A stretch of 64,000 nucleotides of DNA from CAYQIM01 sp964417555 (lineage in GTDB: Bacteria > Pseudomonadota > Gammaproteobacteria > Diplorickettsiales > Diplorickettsiaceae), in assembly GCA_964417555.1 (NCBI GenBank), contig CAYQIM010000063.1:1-64000 (forward strand), written 5' to 3'. A program made the position numbers and the translations under genes. The notes under the pieces were generated by a model. That model was given only the letters and a program-made list of their open reading frames with translations, was not told the origin of the DNA and searched no databases. Positions 37,056 through 46,054 of the stretch are shown in pieces (the stretch's first letter is position 1; every line of letters begins with the position of its first letter).

Positions 37056-38816
37056 TTAGGGGTTTAAGCTGTTTAAGCTAATACCACTCTCTATACCAGA
37101 ATCTCGCGAAAAATCATAGGACTTGGCAACTTTTTCTCTTGGATGGCCTTTAGTGGTAAAAAAACCAGTTGCAGTATAACGCAAATTGACCACAGGACGC
37201 GACAGACTTTTATCAAATTGATGCGATAAAATTCTTGCTAAATTTTCATCCAAGATAACTTGATTAACCTTTTTCAGATTAGGATTTTCGAGCTCATCTA
37301 ACAAATGACTGATTGCTTTTAGCCTTTTTGACCCATAGATATCCTGTTTTGTTATCATATCTTTCATATGAGTTTTTAGATAGGTCACTATTTTCCTCTT
37401 AGCCTTGACAGAAAACTCATTCTGTTTGCTACTCTGTTCTGAGACTATTAAACACCGGCTTAAAATTTTAAAAATATCATCAAAAATAGGCGATGCATTG
37501 GATTTTTTTATCGCATGCCAAGCTTTTGTTATCTGATCCACTTCTTTTTCCATACAACCTAAATCGGTTTTTCCTTTTACTAACGCTTGCAAAAAATGAT
37601 TAATTTTTTTCTCATCCGATTGTATAGCAAGTTTATCGATAGCAAAGAGTTGTGAATAACTACTTAAAATTTGATAGACTGGATAGTGTTGTTTTAAATA
37701 ATTCAGCTTAGCGGGCAGTACCCTTTCTTGACAAATCCTGCTTAGTTGTTCGATGGCTTCTTTAATTGAAATACGTTGGATAGGATAATAACTACCCATT
37801 TTTAGCATAAAGTCTTTAAGTCGTTGCTTATGGTCATCACTTAAATCAGAAATAGCTTCAAGCGCCAAATCATGGCTACCTAATTCTACTAACCACTTAA
37901 TTTTTCCTTCTTATAACATACCCTCACTCAATAATTTATCGGCTAAATACTGCAATATAGGTTCTTGATCACCAAAAGAATAATTTTTTGCAAACAATTC
38001 ATAAGCTACTTTACTGAGCGCATAAATATCGATAACAGGAAGGCAAGTATAAGTGGGATACGTATCTGAATTCATCCACTCAAGTATCTCTGGTGGAATA
38101 TATAAAAAGGTTCCTGCCAATTCATTTGACTCATCTCCTATCTTTTTAGCAAAGCCAAAGTCAATAATATTGACTTCTGGCACAGGATTTCCTGGTATAA
38201 AATTTACCATAATATTTTCTGGTTTGATATCCCTATGGACTAAACCATTATCGAGGACTTGATGTTGCCATGCTTTAAATAGAGCAAGAAGAAGTTGCAA
38301 TTTTTGCTCAGTAGATAATTTTTCACGATCAAAAATCTCCCGTAGATCTTTTCCAGGCATCCTTTTAAGCACAGTATAGGCTTTGTTATTATCAAAGGTA
38401 GCCGCTTTAGCATGTAGATGGGCAAGCTGCTGAGAAATCTTAGCCTCACCTTGCTCCTCTTTTATGTTTTGTACTTTTACCACGCGTTTCTTTTGCTTAG
38501 GGATCGGATGTAAATATTTTCCTTCCAAACCCAGTGTAAGAAACACTGGAAGAATAACTCCAGCCGTTCCCTTACCAAGCACTTTTTCACCGACAACTTC
38601 ATAACGATAACCTGGCTTTCCCGGTTTTCGCTCTCTAAGCAGAATACTATGTGTTAATAAAAATTCTCTATAACCATTGCCTATCTGAACACTATAAGCA
38701 TTCTCAGAATCGTCACTTTTTCGAATAAATGTTAGATTGGGATTTTGTTTTATATATTCTGCTAACAGCCGCTCTTCGGGCCATCTCATCTGCAAGGGAT
38801 CGATCCGTTTTACCAT
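37056..38816 (-). pseudogene. eukaryotic-like Ser/Thr kinase with an internal stop codon
   Basis: The first 301 codons hold a nearly complete kinase: glycine loop LGKGTAGVI (80-88), RVVKVQ with Lys114, VHRDIKPENIM (193-203), IIDFGFA with Asp219, YIPPE (239-243) and VIDIYALS (261-268). TAA at 37911-37913 ends this part. The same frame stays open beyond it without any shift: EGKIKWLVELGSHDLALEAI, then FMLKMGSYYPIQRISIKEAI, which looks like the end of the kinase C-lobe, then about 225 more residues of helical tail to 37056. The intact gene would be about 586 codons. The ATG at 38816 has AGGA 8 nt upstream, and a PmrA-like promoter precedes it. Either a recent nonsense mutation or a shortened kinase. 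Confidence 0.8.
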
Positions 38817-38853
38817 ATTATTATTCCTGTAGAGTTATTTAATTTAGCGTTAA

Positions 38854-38898
38854 ATTATAAATAACAAATACTTAAGGAATGCTTAAGAAATACTTAAT
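38854..38898 (-). promoter_or_regulatory. triple 11-bp CTTAA repeat (PmrA-like) with -10
   Basis: CTTAA occurs at 38871, 38882 and 38893, exactly 11 bp apart; the first two are the palindrome CTTAAG. Reading the minus strand toward the kinase gene, 12 nt separate the nearest TTAA from a perfect TATAAT (complement at 38854-38859), and the kinase ATG follows 37 nt later. Tandem TTAA half-sites of 11-bp period are the hallmark of PmrA boxes in Legionella and Coxiella. Binding is inferred. Confidence 0.55.
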
Positions 38899-38977
38899 AA
38901 TAATTAAAGTTTTAACAAAATAAATAACAAACGAATAAATTTAAATATTAATTATCTCAATTTATCTTATTTAATTA

Positions 38978-39006
38978 TTGGATTGTAAACAGTCTCTAAT
39001 TATAAT
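38978..39006 (+). promoter_or_regulatory. sigma-70-like promoter of the transglutaminase-like gene
   Basis: TTGGAT at 38978-38983, a 17-nt spacer, and TATAAT at 39001-39006, ending 32 nt before the ATG at 39039. Element quality and spacing are good for a housekeeping promoter. Confidence 0.5.
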
Positions 39007-39038
39007 AAATAAGAAAAAATAAATAGAAGCAATTAAAT

Positions 39039-40935
39039 ATGATAAAAAAATTATTATTTCTCGCCATCACCCTTTTAACATTATTATGTATAACATCTAG
39101 TTTCGCACAAACCAATCAAGCTGATTCACAACCCGATGCCTGCGGTATTTTACATAAGGTTATTTACGATATTCATGCTAATCAAACTTTTATAGTGACT
39201 GTTACTAAGCAATACCAGTTATTAACCGCAGAAGGCATCAACGACAATAAGCAGTATCAGATTGGATATTTTCCTGATAGCGAAAAAATTGATTGGATCA
39301 ACGCAACGATTATTCAACCTTCTGGTGCTACTCTACAAGTCCCTAAAGAGAACATTCACATACAATCGGCATTCACCAGTAGCAATGCAGCAAGCCTATC
39401 AAACCGACAGCTGATAACGATAACCTTCCCTCAGCTAAGAGTAGGATCAGCTAAGAGTAGGAAGTCAAGTAATTATTCATTATCAATTAACCAGTCATAA
39501 ACCTTTTCAATTTGGCTTTAATATAGCCGATCAGCCAAACTTCCAGTATCCAGAGAAAAAAAGAATAATTGTATTAAATTTCCCTAAATCACTCGCTCTA
39601 ACGGTGAGTCAACGCGGTGGCTATCAGGTGAAACGCGCAAAATCAAAAGATAATATTAGAATTGTTGCTGAATTAACTCATCAACCACGACATTATGAGC
39701 AAACTTATCGAGCGGCGGATCTCGATATATTACCTTTATTTTCTGCTTCAAGCATGAAATCCTGGCAAGAGATTGGTGACATTTACTGACAAAACTCAAA
39801 AGATAAGATAATTGTTAATCAAGAAATTAAAGATCTCGCTCAACACATCGTCGGTAATAAAAAAGGACTTGCCGCCGCAAAAGCCCTATATAATTGGGTG
39901 ATCAGTCATATCTATTATATTTCTATCGATTTAAATAATGCTGATACTATGGTTCCCAAAAGCAGTAGCGAAAATTTAAATAATCGCTATGGCGATTGCA
40001 AAGCAATAGTCGTGCTGCTTCAAGCATTGTACAAAGCAGTCGGAATCCATAGTCAACCTGTTTTAATAGGTTGGAACGACAGCTATAAACCTTTTCCCTC
40101 AGCCAATTTGTTGCAATTTAACCACGCCATTCTTTATCTGCCAGATTACAAACAATTTGTTAATTCTACCGATCGTTACGCCCCTTTTGGGGTGTTGGAA
40201 AGCGGTCTACAGGGTAAGTTGGCGATTATTGCCAGTGATAAATCTTTAGTTACGCAAACACCGACAGGTAACCCGCAAGAAAATACCTATCAAATTAATC
40301 AAGCTATTACGGTACAAGCTGACGGCACCTTGCAAGGGGAAAACCAACTTGAGACTAACGGCACAGTCGACACCGCACTACGTAGGAAAATTGCTTATAA
40401 TTTAGGTTCTTCACCCTTACAAACTATGGCTAATGAAACTTTAAAAAATACTTTTTACGGCGGGTTTGGTAAAATTTTTATCTCTGACTTAACCCATCTA
40501 GATCAGCCATTGACTATGAAAGCAATTTGGCACAGCCCTCAAGCCATCAATATGGAAAAACAATTATTTTTAATATTGCCTCAGGGACTGCAACCTATTC
40601 CTATCAATAGTATACGTGATTTAGTTTTTGAAGACCGTATTCAATACCCCATTACTATTACACCCACCTTCTATCGCTGGCATGATACTATTTCAGTTCC
40701 ATCTGATTATCATATCCAATCACTGCCCCATTCCAGCAAGATAATCAATAGCGCTGGAAGTTATAGCAGTGAATATAAAGTGTTGTCGTCCTCTAAAATT
40801 GAACTCATACGGACACTGATTCTTAAAAAAAATTATTATAATCCCGAAGCTTATGAGGATCTTAAAACGATTGCATTACGAGCAGCACATGATGCAAATA
40901 CTATTTTATATTTTTCGCAAAGTAAGGCTGATTGA
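39039..40935 (+). pseudogene. secreted DUF3857/transglutaminase-like protein, broken twice
   Basis: The N-terminus has a clear signal peptide (about residues 1-23, ending SSFA), then a DUF3857-like domain. At 39431-39462 a 16-bp unit is duplicated in tandem and shifts the frame. Removing one copy restores FPQLRVGSQVIIHYQLTSHK and joins the frame that continues at 39490. That frame meets a TGA at 39787-39789, after GDIY and before QNSKDK. It then runs on to 40935 through a transglutaminase-type core: NRYGDCKA (Cys), FNHAILYLP (His) and NSTDRYAPFG (Asp). The family is periplasmic or secreted, with a papain-like fold and mostly unknown substrates. With two independent lesions this is a real pseudogene unless the assembly is wrong. 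A fragment starting near 39898 could still be made. Confidence 0.85.
39431..39462 (+). repeat. 16-bp perfect tandem duplication
   Basis: TCAGCTAAGAGTAGGA occurs twice in direct succession (39431-39446 and 39447-39462). Sixteen is not a multiple of three, so the duplication itself shifts the frame of the surrounding gene. It is the visible cause of the first break. Confidence 0.95.
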
Positions 40936-40970
40936 AATTTAGAAAAACTGTTGCAAAATGTAATAGAAAT

Positions 40971-41720
40971 TTACTGAATGGTATAACCACCATCAATATT
41001 GACTAACGCGCCAGTCATAAATGCCGCTGCCTCACTACATAAGAAACTAACAACACTGGCAACTTCTTCAGGCTTGCCAACGCGTTTTAATGGCAAACGA
41101 TCCGCTACATTTTCTCTAATAACGTGTTCGGATAGTTGGGTTTTTTCTTGGAATTGTTGAATGACACGTTGGTACATGGGTGTATCAATCGTTCCCGGAC
41201 AAACGCAGTTAACACGGACGCCATATGCCGCATAATCTAAGGCCGTGCTTTTCGCGAGTTGTGCGATTGCTGCTTTGCTAGCACCATAAATAGCACATTG
41301 TTCTTTCGCAATAAAAGCTTGATCAGAAGCCATTAACACAATAGCGCCAAACTTTTGTTTTTTCATTATCGGTAATATCTGTTGCAAGCAATAAATTGTG
41401 CCAAATAAATTACTGCCAATCACCTGATGCATCGCTTCTCTACTGCTTTCTTCGATCGTAGCAAATAAGTGCACACCGGCATTACAAAAAAGATAATCGA
41501 TAACTGAAACTTGCTGCTGGATCTTTAAAATCGCTGTTTGAACTTGCTGGCTATCAGACACATCACAGAGAACATAGATAATATTTTTGCCTTGATAGGC
41601 TGACTTTCTTTTATCAAGCACATATACCCTTGCCCCTTCCCGGCTAAATAGCTGTGCTGTCGCTGCCCCTATGCCGGATGATCCTCCTGTTATTATTATT
41701 GTTTTATCTTGAAATTTCAT
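40971..41720 (-). CDS. SDR-family NAD(P)-dependent oxidoreductase
   Basis: A classical short-chain dehydrogenase of 249 residues: nucleotide-binding TGGSSGIGAATA near residue 11, CNAGVH, the catalytic Ser in MASDQAF, YGASKAAIA with the catalytic Tyr and Lys (about 155/159), and CPGTIDTPM. The C-terminal ending GALVNIDGGYT is typical. Substrate unknown. Its ATG overlaps the scpA stop as ATGA, so it is translated after scpA, in the place where scpB would usually lie. Confidence 0.9.
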   Translation of the reverse strand: MKFQDKTIIITGGSSGIGAATAQLFSREGARVYVLDKRKSAYQGKNIIYVLCDVSDSQQVQTAILKIQQQVSVIDYLFCNAGVHLFATIEESSREAMHQVIGSNLFGTIYCLQQILPIMKKQKFGAIVLMASDQAFIAKEQCAIYGASKAAIAQLAKSTALDYAAYGVRVNCVCPGTIDTPMYQRVIQQFQEKTQLSEHVIRENVADRLPLKRVGKPEEVASVVSFLCSEAAAFMTGALVNIDGGYTIQ

Positions 41721-42535
41721 CGTACTCTCACTTCAATCTCCTCAAAAGGTGCCGTTTGCAAAAGTTCAATCAAAGCTTGGCGCCATAGCTCTAAAAGTGC
41801 GATAAAAGTTACTACAACGCCCATCCTGCCTTCACTCGCTTTAAACAAAGTGGTAAATTCAACACAATTTTCTGAAGAAAGTCTATGCAAAATTTGTGAC
41901 ATCCGCTCACGAATGGATAAGGGCTCTTGCGCGATCGCATGGTGTGTCGTTAATGCCGCACGCGCCAAAACAGACTGCAAAGCATCAACCAAATCCTCCA
42001 AATCGAGTGGGGGGAGCTGTGTCTTAGTGGCATCCGGTAATATAGCAAGTTCTGCTTTGGCCATCGCCAAGAAAACATCCCTACCCTGCCTAGGCAATTG
42101 ATCCAACTCCTGGGCTGCTTGTTTTATTTGTTCATATTCCTGTAAACGACGGATCAACTCGGCACGCGGATCGGCCTCCTCAACGGATTGTGGTGAAACA
42201 GGCTTAGGTAATAACAAACGGGATTTAATTTCAGTTAATACCGCTGCCATCACTAAATATTCAGTCGCCAACTCAATTTCTAAGACCTGCATCAATTCGA
42301 TATAATGCATATATTGACGCGTAACTTCCGCCACAGGGATATCTAAAATATCGAAATTTTGTTTCCTGATAAGGTAAAGTAAAAGATCTAAAGGCCCACT
42401 AAAGGTCTCTAATAAGACTTCCAAGGCCTGGGAAGGAATATAAAGATCACTCGGAAACTGGACAAAGGGCTGCCCCCGCACGGTTGCCAACGGCGTCGAA
42501 ACTGTAGCGATAGTCGTCGATAGGGTATCTGTCAT
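41717..42535 (-). CDS. scpA: segregation and condensation protein ScpA
   Basis: Kleisin that bridges SMC heads in the bacterial condensin. The 272 residues show the N-terminal FSGPLDLLLYLIRKQNFDIL and IELATEYLVMAAVLTEIKSR segments and a C-terminal winged helix. It follows the M50 protease by 17 nt on the same strand. The usual partner scpB is not next to it. Confidence 0.93.
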   Translation of the reverse strand: MTDTLSTTIATVSTPLATVRGQPFVQFPSDLYIPSQALEVLLETFSGPLDLLLYLIRKQNFDILDIPVAEVTRQYMHYIELMQVLEIELATEYLVMAAVLTEIKSRLLLPKPVSPQSVEEADPRAELIRRLQEYEQIKQAAQELDQLPRQGRDVFLAMAKAELAILPDATKTQLPPLDLEDLVDALQSVLARAALTTHHAIAQEPLSIRERMSQILHRLSSENCVEFTTLFKASEGRMGVVVTFIALLELWRQALIELLQTAPFEEIEVRVR

Positions 42536-42552
42536 AAGCCCTAGTGTACTGC

Positions 42553-43188
42553 CTATAAACCAAAAACCCTAAAAAAAAATGATAATAACCCTTGCAGGAT
42601 AGGGCCTAATATCCGTGCTAACAGTCCACTGGCCAATAATAACACCAAAATCAAAAAACCATAGATTTCAAGCTGATTAAAACGATAGGCCATTGCCGGA
42701 GATAATAGACTAGCCACAATTCGGCTCCCGTCTAAAGGTGGCATAGGAATTAAATTCAATAGCATCAATACTAAATTAATCGACACACCAATCTGACCCA
42801 TATAAGCAAAGGGAGCACTATGAAAAGCCAACCCTAGCTTAGCAACCGCCACCCAGAGAAAAGCCATTCCTAGATTAGCCAGCGGACCTGCCGCGGCGAC
42901 CAATGCCATATCCCGTCTAGGTCTTTTCAGATTCTGCCAGTTCACCGGTACAGGTTTAGCCCATCCAAAAACAAAGCCACCTAGAAAAAAAAGCAGCGCG
43001 GGTACAATAATCGTACCAATGGGATCAATATGTTTAACAGGGTTTAAGGTCAAACGACCTAATAACTTAGCGGTGGGATCACCGAATTTAGACGCCACCC
43101 AGCCATGCGCTGTTTCATGCACCGTAATAGCAAAAATCAGCGGAATGATCCAAAGAATTATTTTTTGACCCAAGGAAAAAGCATCCAT
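42553..43188 (-). CDS. site-2-type (M50) membrane metalloprotease
   Basis: 211 residues with about five membrane segments. The zinc site HETAHG lies in the first region (about residues 24-29) and the second motif PPLDGSRI near 150. This is the small, PDZ-less M50B group (YwhC-like) often found next to scpA. These proteases cut within membranes; the substrate is unknown. Confidence 0.88.
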   Translation of the reverse strand: MDAFSLGQKIILWIIPLIFAITVHETAHGWVASKFGDPTAKLLGRLTLNPVKHIDPIGTIIVPALLFFLGGFVFGWAKPVPVNWQNLKRPRRDMALVAAAGPLANLGMAFLWVAVAKLGLAFHSAPFAYMGQIGVSINLVLMLLNLIPMPPLDGSRIVASLLSPAMAYRFNQLEIYGFLILVLLLASGLLARILGPILQGLLSFFFRVFGL

Positions 43189-43227
43189 TATCTAAAGCAC
43201 TCAAAAAAACTAAAGTATATACCCACT

Positions 43228-43261
43228 GCACATGAAGTTGCGAATTGGCAACTTCATGTGC
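43228..43261. terminator. 14-bp stem hairpin, repeated family
   Basis: GCACATGAAGTTGC (43228-43241) pairs perfectly with GCAACTTCATGTGC (43248-43261) around the loop GAATTG. It lies between a hypothetical gene and the M50 protease on the minus strand. The core GTTGCGAATT(G/C)GCAAC and the following GTGCT...TTT recur in the hairpin after nrdB (58769-58794). It could act as a terminator; the T-run on the minus strand is about 18 nt away. Confidence 0.6.
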
Positions 43262-43291
43262 TCTTTGCGCAAGAAAATAATGGCATTCAGC

Positions 43292-43918
43292 TTAACGGCT
43301 TTTTAACTGTGGCCTCTTATCTACAGGAGAAACAGTTACGTCTGTATAGTTATCATAAGCAAAATTGTCAATGCCTTTCATAGATTGAGGCTTAGGTTTA
43401 AACAATCTTGACAAAAAATGCCTTTGTGGTGACTTTAATTTAAAAGCTTCGTTTATTATCTCTTCAAAAACTGGGTCTTTGAGCATTTTTAAAATGGATG
43501 CTTTATCTCTTTCATCAGCACCTTTAAGCTGCGCAAATCTACTATTTAAAGCGCTGAGAAGCTTTTCTTGAATAAATGTTTCTTGCGGATTAGAAGTCTG
43601 TGCAAGTGTCTTTAAAGTCTGTTTTAAGTCCTGCCAGGATTTTATATGGGGCGCAAATTCCTCAATTATAATCTCTTGCAAATGTAATTCATTGTCTCCA
43701 TTAAGATTTTTTAAAATTTTACAAAATATTTTTTCCGAGCTAATCAAGTCACTTAGTTCAGCTTCCACCAACTCGATAAGCTTCTCTTTTGAAGAAGTAT
43801 TAAAACTGCACTGCTTTAAAACATTAATCAAATCAACTCCTGTAATCTCCGTAAGTTTATCCTTACTCGCAGCAATGATTTGCTTCCCAATCATACGCCC
43901 GCTTAATTTTGCTTGCAT
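43292..43918 (-). CDS. hypothetical protein, helical, PmrA-like promoter
   Basis: I do not recognise this protein of about 208 residues from the ATG at 43918 (a GTG lies five codons upstream). It has no signal peptide or membrane segment, is rich in Lys, Glu and Leu, and probably all helical. The C-terminal 40 residues are basic and Ser/Pro-containing (RLFKPKPQSMKG, then VSPVDKRPQLKSR), as often seen in Dot/Icm effectors. A PmrA-like box and -10 lie directly upstream and the divergent gene at 44150 has the same arrangement. A secreted effector is plausible, not shown. Confidence 0.6.
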   Translation of the reverse strand: MQAKLSGRMIGKQIIAASKDKLTEITGVDLINVLKQCSFNTSSKEKLIELVEAELSDLISSEKIFCKILKNLNGDNELHLQEIIIEEFAPHIKSWQDLKQTLKTLAQTSNPQETFIQEKLLSALNSRFAQLKGADERDKASILKMLKDPVFEEIINEAFKLKSPQRHFLSRLFKPKPQSMKGIDNFAYDNYTDVTVSPVDKRPQLKSR

Positions 43919-43953
43919 GATTTTTATACCCACTACTCAGTCTAGGGCAGATA

Positions 43954-43986
43954 AGTGTAAATTATAAAAATTAAGAATTAATTAAG
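43954..43986 (-). promoter_or_regulatory. PmrA-like box and -10 for the minus-strand gene
   Basis: On the minus strand: CTTAATTAATT then CTTAATTTT, with the two TTAA half-sites (43982-43985 and 43971-43974 on the plus strand) exactly 11 bp apart. After 11 nt comes TACACT (complement at 43954-43959). The match to CTTAATATT-N2-CTTAATATT is good: 7 and 8 of 9 positions. Confidence 0.55.
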
Positions 43987-44041
43987 CGAATATTAACTAC
44001 GCGACGACTAAGTTTGAAATACAATCCTCTACTTATAAAGA

Positions 44042-44074
44042 TTTAACGAAGTCTTAATAAAACTACTCTATAGT
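44042..44074 (+). promoter_or_regulatory. PmrA-like box and -10 for the plus-strand gene
   Basis: TTAA at 44043-44046 and again at 44054-44057 (within CTTAATA), 11 bp apart, then 11 nt, then TATAGT at 44069-44074. This is the same geometry as the divergent promoter at 43954-43986. Confidence 0.5.
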
Positions 44075-44149
44075 TTAAAATCTATTTTTTTATTTATATT
44101 TTAGTTACCAGTTTTATAAAATTAGCTTAAAACTAGAGAGGCCATATCG

Positions 44150-44578
44150 ATGGGACGCAGTAGAAATAATAATAAATTAATTGCAAAACTAGAGATAAAT
44201 CTATTTTCTTCTTTAGAAGAAACCAACCGAAAATTTACTGAAACCGTTGAAAACAATGCAACAACAGATATATTTAAAAAATATAGGGAAGACTATTCAC
44301 AAATCGCTGATATTATCTTACGTAATCGACAAAACGGTATAACTAGCCCCTTACTTGAATCCTATTATCTTGAAGCACGTTTAGGAGAATTACAAGCGGC
44401 ATTAAACGCTTTACCACAAGAACCGTTAACGGAAGAGACTGTCGTAAACAACGATAAAAAACTAAAAGAAATAACAGAATCCTTAGCTAAACTCTATGCA
44501 GAAGCAAAAAATTTCTCGGAAAAACAAAGTTTAAATAAAAGAAAAAAACTAACTTCATACTTGATTGCAAGGACTTGA
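44150..44578 (+). CDS. hypothetical helical protein (first part of a split gene?)
   Basis: 142 residues, no signal peptide, almost entirely helical. I do not recognise it. A good AGAGAGG ribosome site precedes the ATG. It ends in TGA at 44576-44578, overlapping the next frame by four bases. The last third runs through an A7 tract (about 44542-44548). One extra A there would fuse it to the following frame (LNKRKKTNFILDCKDLITRI), giving one protein of about 600 residues. Either the two are a translationally coupled pair or one effector-like gene with a frameshift. Confidence 0.5.
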   Translation: MGRSRNNNKLIAKLEINLFSSLEETNRKFTETVENNATTDIFKKYREDYSQIADIILRNRQNGITSPLLESYYLEARLGELQAALNALPQEPLTEETVVNNDKKLKEITESLAKLYAEAKNFSEKQSLNKRKKLTSYLIART

Positions 44579-45945
44579 TCACTCGAATAGAAAACTACGT
44601 TGACAGCTGGGAAATTACTGTTAAAGAACGTCAAGCGATTTACTATTATAATTATGCTTTGTATGTAAAAGAACAAGCTAATGTTCATAGCGCGATTAAA
44701 TATCTGCAACTATCTCTAAAAAATTATAAGTTCATGCCTGAATCTGAGCAAGATCAAACAATAATTAAGCAGCTTATAAAAGAAATTCAACAAAAGGAAT
44801 CTAAACTAAGCCAACACCCGAGTAACTCAAACACCCAAAAAAGAAAGGTATTCCCTGCAGATACTCACTTAGAACCCGCTAGCAAAAAACACAAATCAGA
44901 GCCCACGATTAAAATAGATTACAGCGTTTCATACGCGCATGAAGAACAAGCAACCCAAATATGGGCAGAAAAAATCAAAAGAAGCCTTAATGAAATCTCC
45001 ATAGATAATAATGTTTATTTGCGCTACGCTAAATTATTTTTCATAATCGCTAGCCAACTTACTCGCCACACAAAAGAAAGCGATAACCATTACTTACTGA
45101 CAAAACTATCCTGGTTGAGTATTGCAGAAAACTTAACGGCACTCTCGCCGGTTAAAAATAGTCAACTCAGCGAAGAAATCACTCAGCAAATTTGTCGCTT
45201 AACTCAACAGCACCATCGCATCCTAAATCAAATTAGTACACAAAAACGTGCAACCGCTTATCCAACCTATCCAGAATCATATTTGGCAACGCAAAATCTA
45301 TGTGATTTATTAAGCAATGAAATCCTCGATTATCATTATGGTCTTGAAGCATTCCAACTGCATAAACAAGGTACTCACCTTCTAAGTGCTATACATGAAC
45401 TAGTAGAAAAGGAGTCTAATGGTTTATCAGCCATAGCCAATACAATGCAGCAAACTAAATCTTCTATCCAATCTATTGATCAAAACGCCAAAAATTTATT
45501 CAGCGCTAAATTATTACGTGAACTTTTTAAATTTTACACTTGCCAAGAAAATCAAGAATGGCTGGAAGCAAATAGTCATTTCAAAGGTAATGAAACCTTG
45601 TTTTATAATGAATACAATAAACTATTAACCGCGGCGCTAGAATTTGCTAAAAAGACTGGGCCAGAAGGTAAGGAATTAATCACTAAACTGCATCATTCAA
45701 TCGAGTATCTTTCGCAAATACAAGCTAAAGCTTTACGTCCGTTACCCTGCTCTAGTTTTTTCCAGACCCATACAACCCCAGACTTAGAAACCCTCTTAGA
45801 AAAACACTTAAAATTTATTGTGGAATTTCGTAAATTCTCTATTACGCCTGAAGTTCCCTGTAAAAGTTTTTTAAAATTTATACAACAACAATGTAGAGAA
45901 CAGGTAGAAGCGCAGAAATCAATGCCAATAGCCCTATCTCAATAA
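44575..45945 (+). CDS. hypothetical TPR-like protein with bipartite basic motif
   Basis: 456 residues, function unknown. Residues 17-50 (KERQAIYYYNYALYVKEQAN then IKYLQLSLKNY) look like one TPR repeat. Residues 89-107 (KRKVFPADTHLEPASKKHK) match a bipartite nuclear localisation pattern. The remainder is helical and polar with no membrane segment. The only start near the overlap is TTG at 44575, with no clear ribosome site of its own. The frame is open upstream to 44539, which favours a frameshift from the preceding gene over an independent start. A host-nucleus effector is a guess based on the basic motif. Confidence 0.5.
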   Translation: MITRIENYVDSWEITVKERQAIYYYNYALYVKEQANVHSAIKYLQLSLKNYKFMPESEQDQTIIKQLIKEIQQKESKLSQHPSNSNTQKRKVFPADTHLEPASKKHKSEPTIKIDYSVSYAHEEQATQIWAEKIKRSLNEISIDNNVYLRYAKLFFIIASQLTRHTKESDNHYLLTKLSWLSIAENLTALSPVKNSQLSEEITQQICRLTQQHHRILNQISTQKRATAYPTYPESYLATQNLCDLLSNEILDYHYGLEAFQLHKQGTHLLSAIHELVEKESNGLSAIANTMQQTKSSIQSIDQNAKNLFSAKLLRELFKFYTCQENQEWLEANSHFKGNETLFYNEYNKLLTAALEFAKKTGPEGKELITKLHHSIEYLSQIQAKALRPLPCSSFFQTHTTPDLETLLEKHLKFIVEFRKFSITPEVPCKSFLKFIQQQCREQVEAQKSMPIALSQ

Positions 45946-46054
45946 TGAAAAAATTTACAACTCTGACAGGCGATTTGGGTCTACTCGCGTCTATTTTAAA
46001 AATCCTGTAGACTCTACGTGACCTTCTGTTCACCTTTTCTAAAAAGAATCTTCC

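Noticed and set aside
20682..39789. TGA read as tryptophan (two disrupted genes have in-frame TGA)
   Set aside because: Many intact genes (holA, nadD, mutY and others) end in TGA at normal lengths, and the kinase at 37.9 kb is broken by TAA instead.
43901..43933. GTG start five codons upstream of 43918
   Set aside because: ATG at 43918 fits as well; neither has a strong ribosome site, so the ATG was kept.
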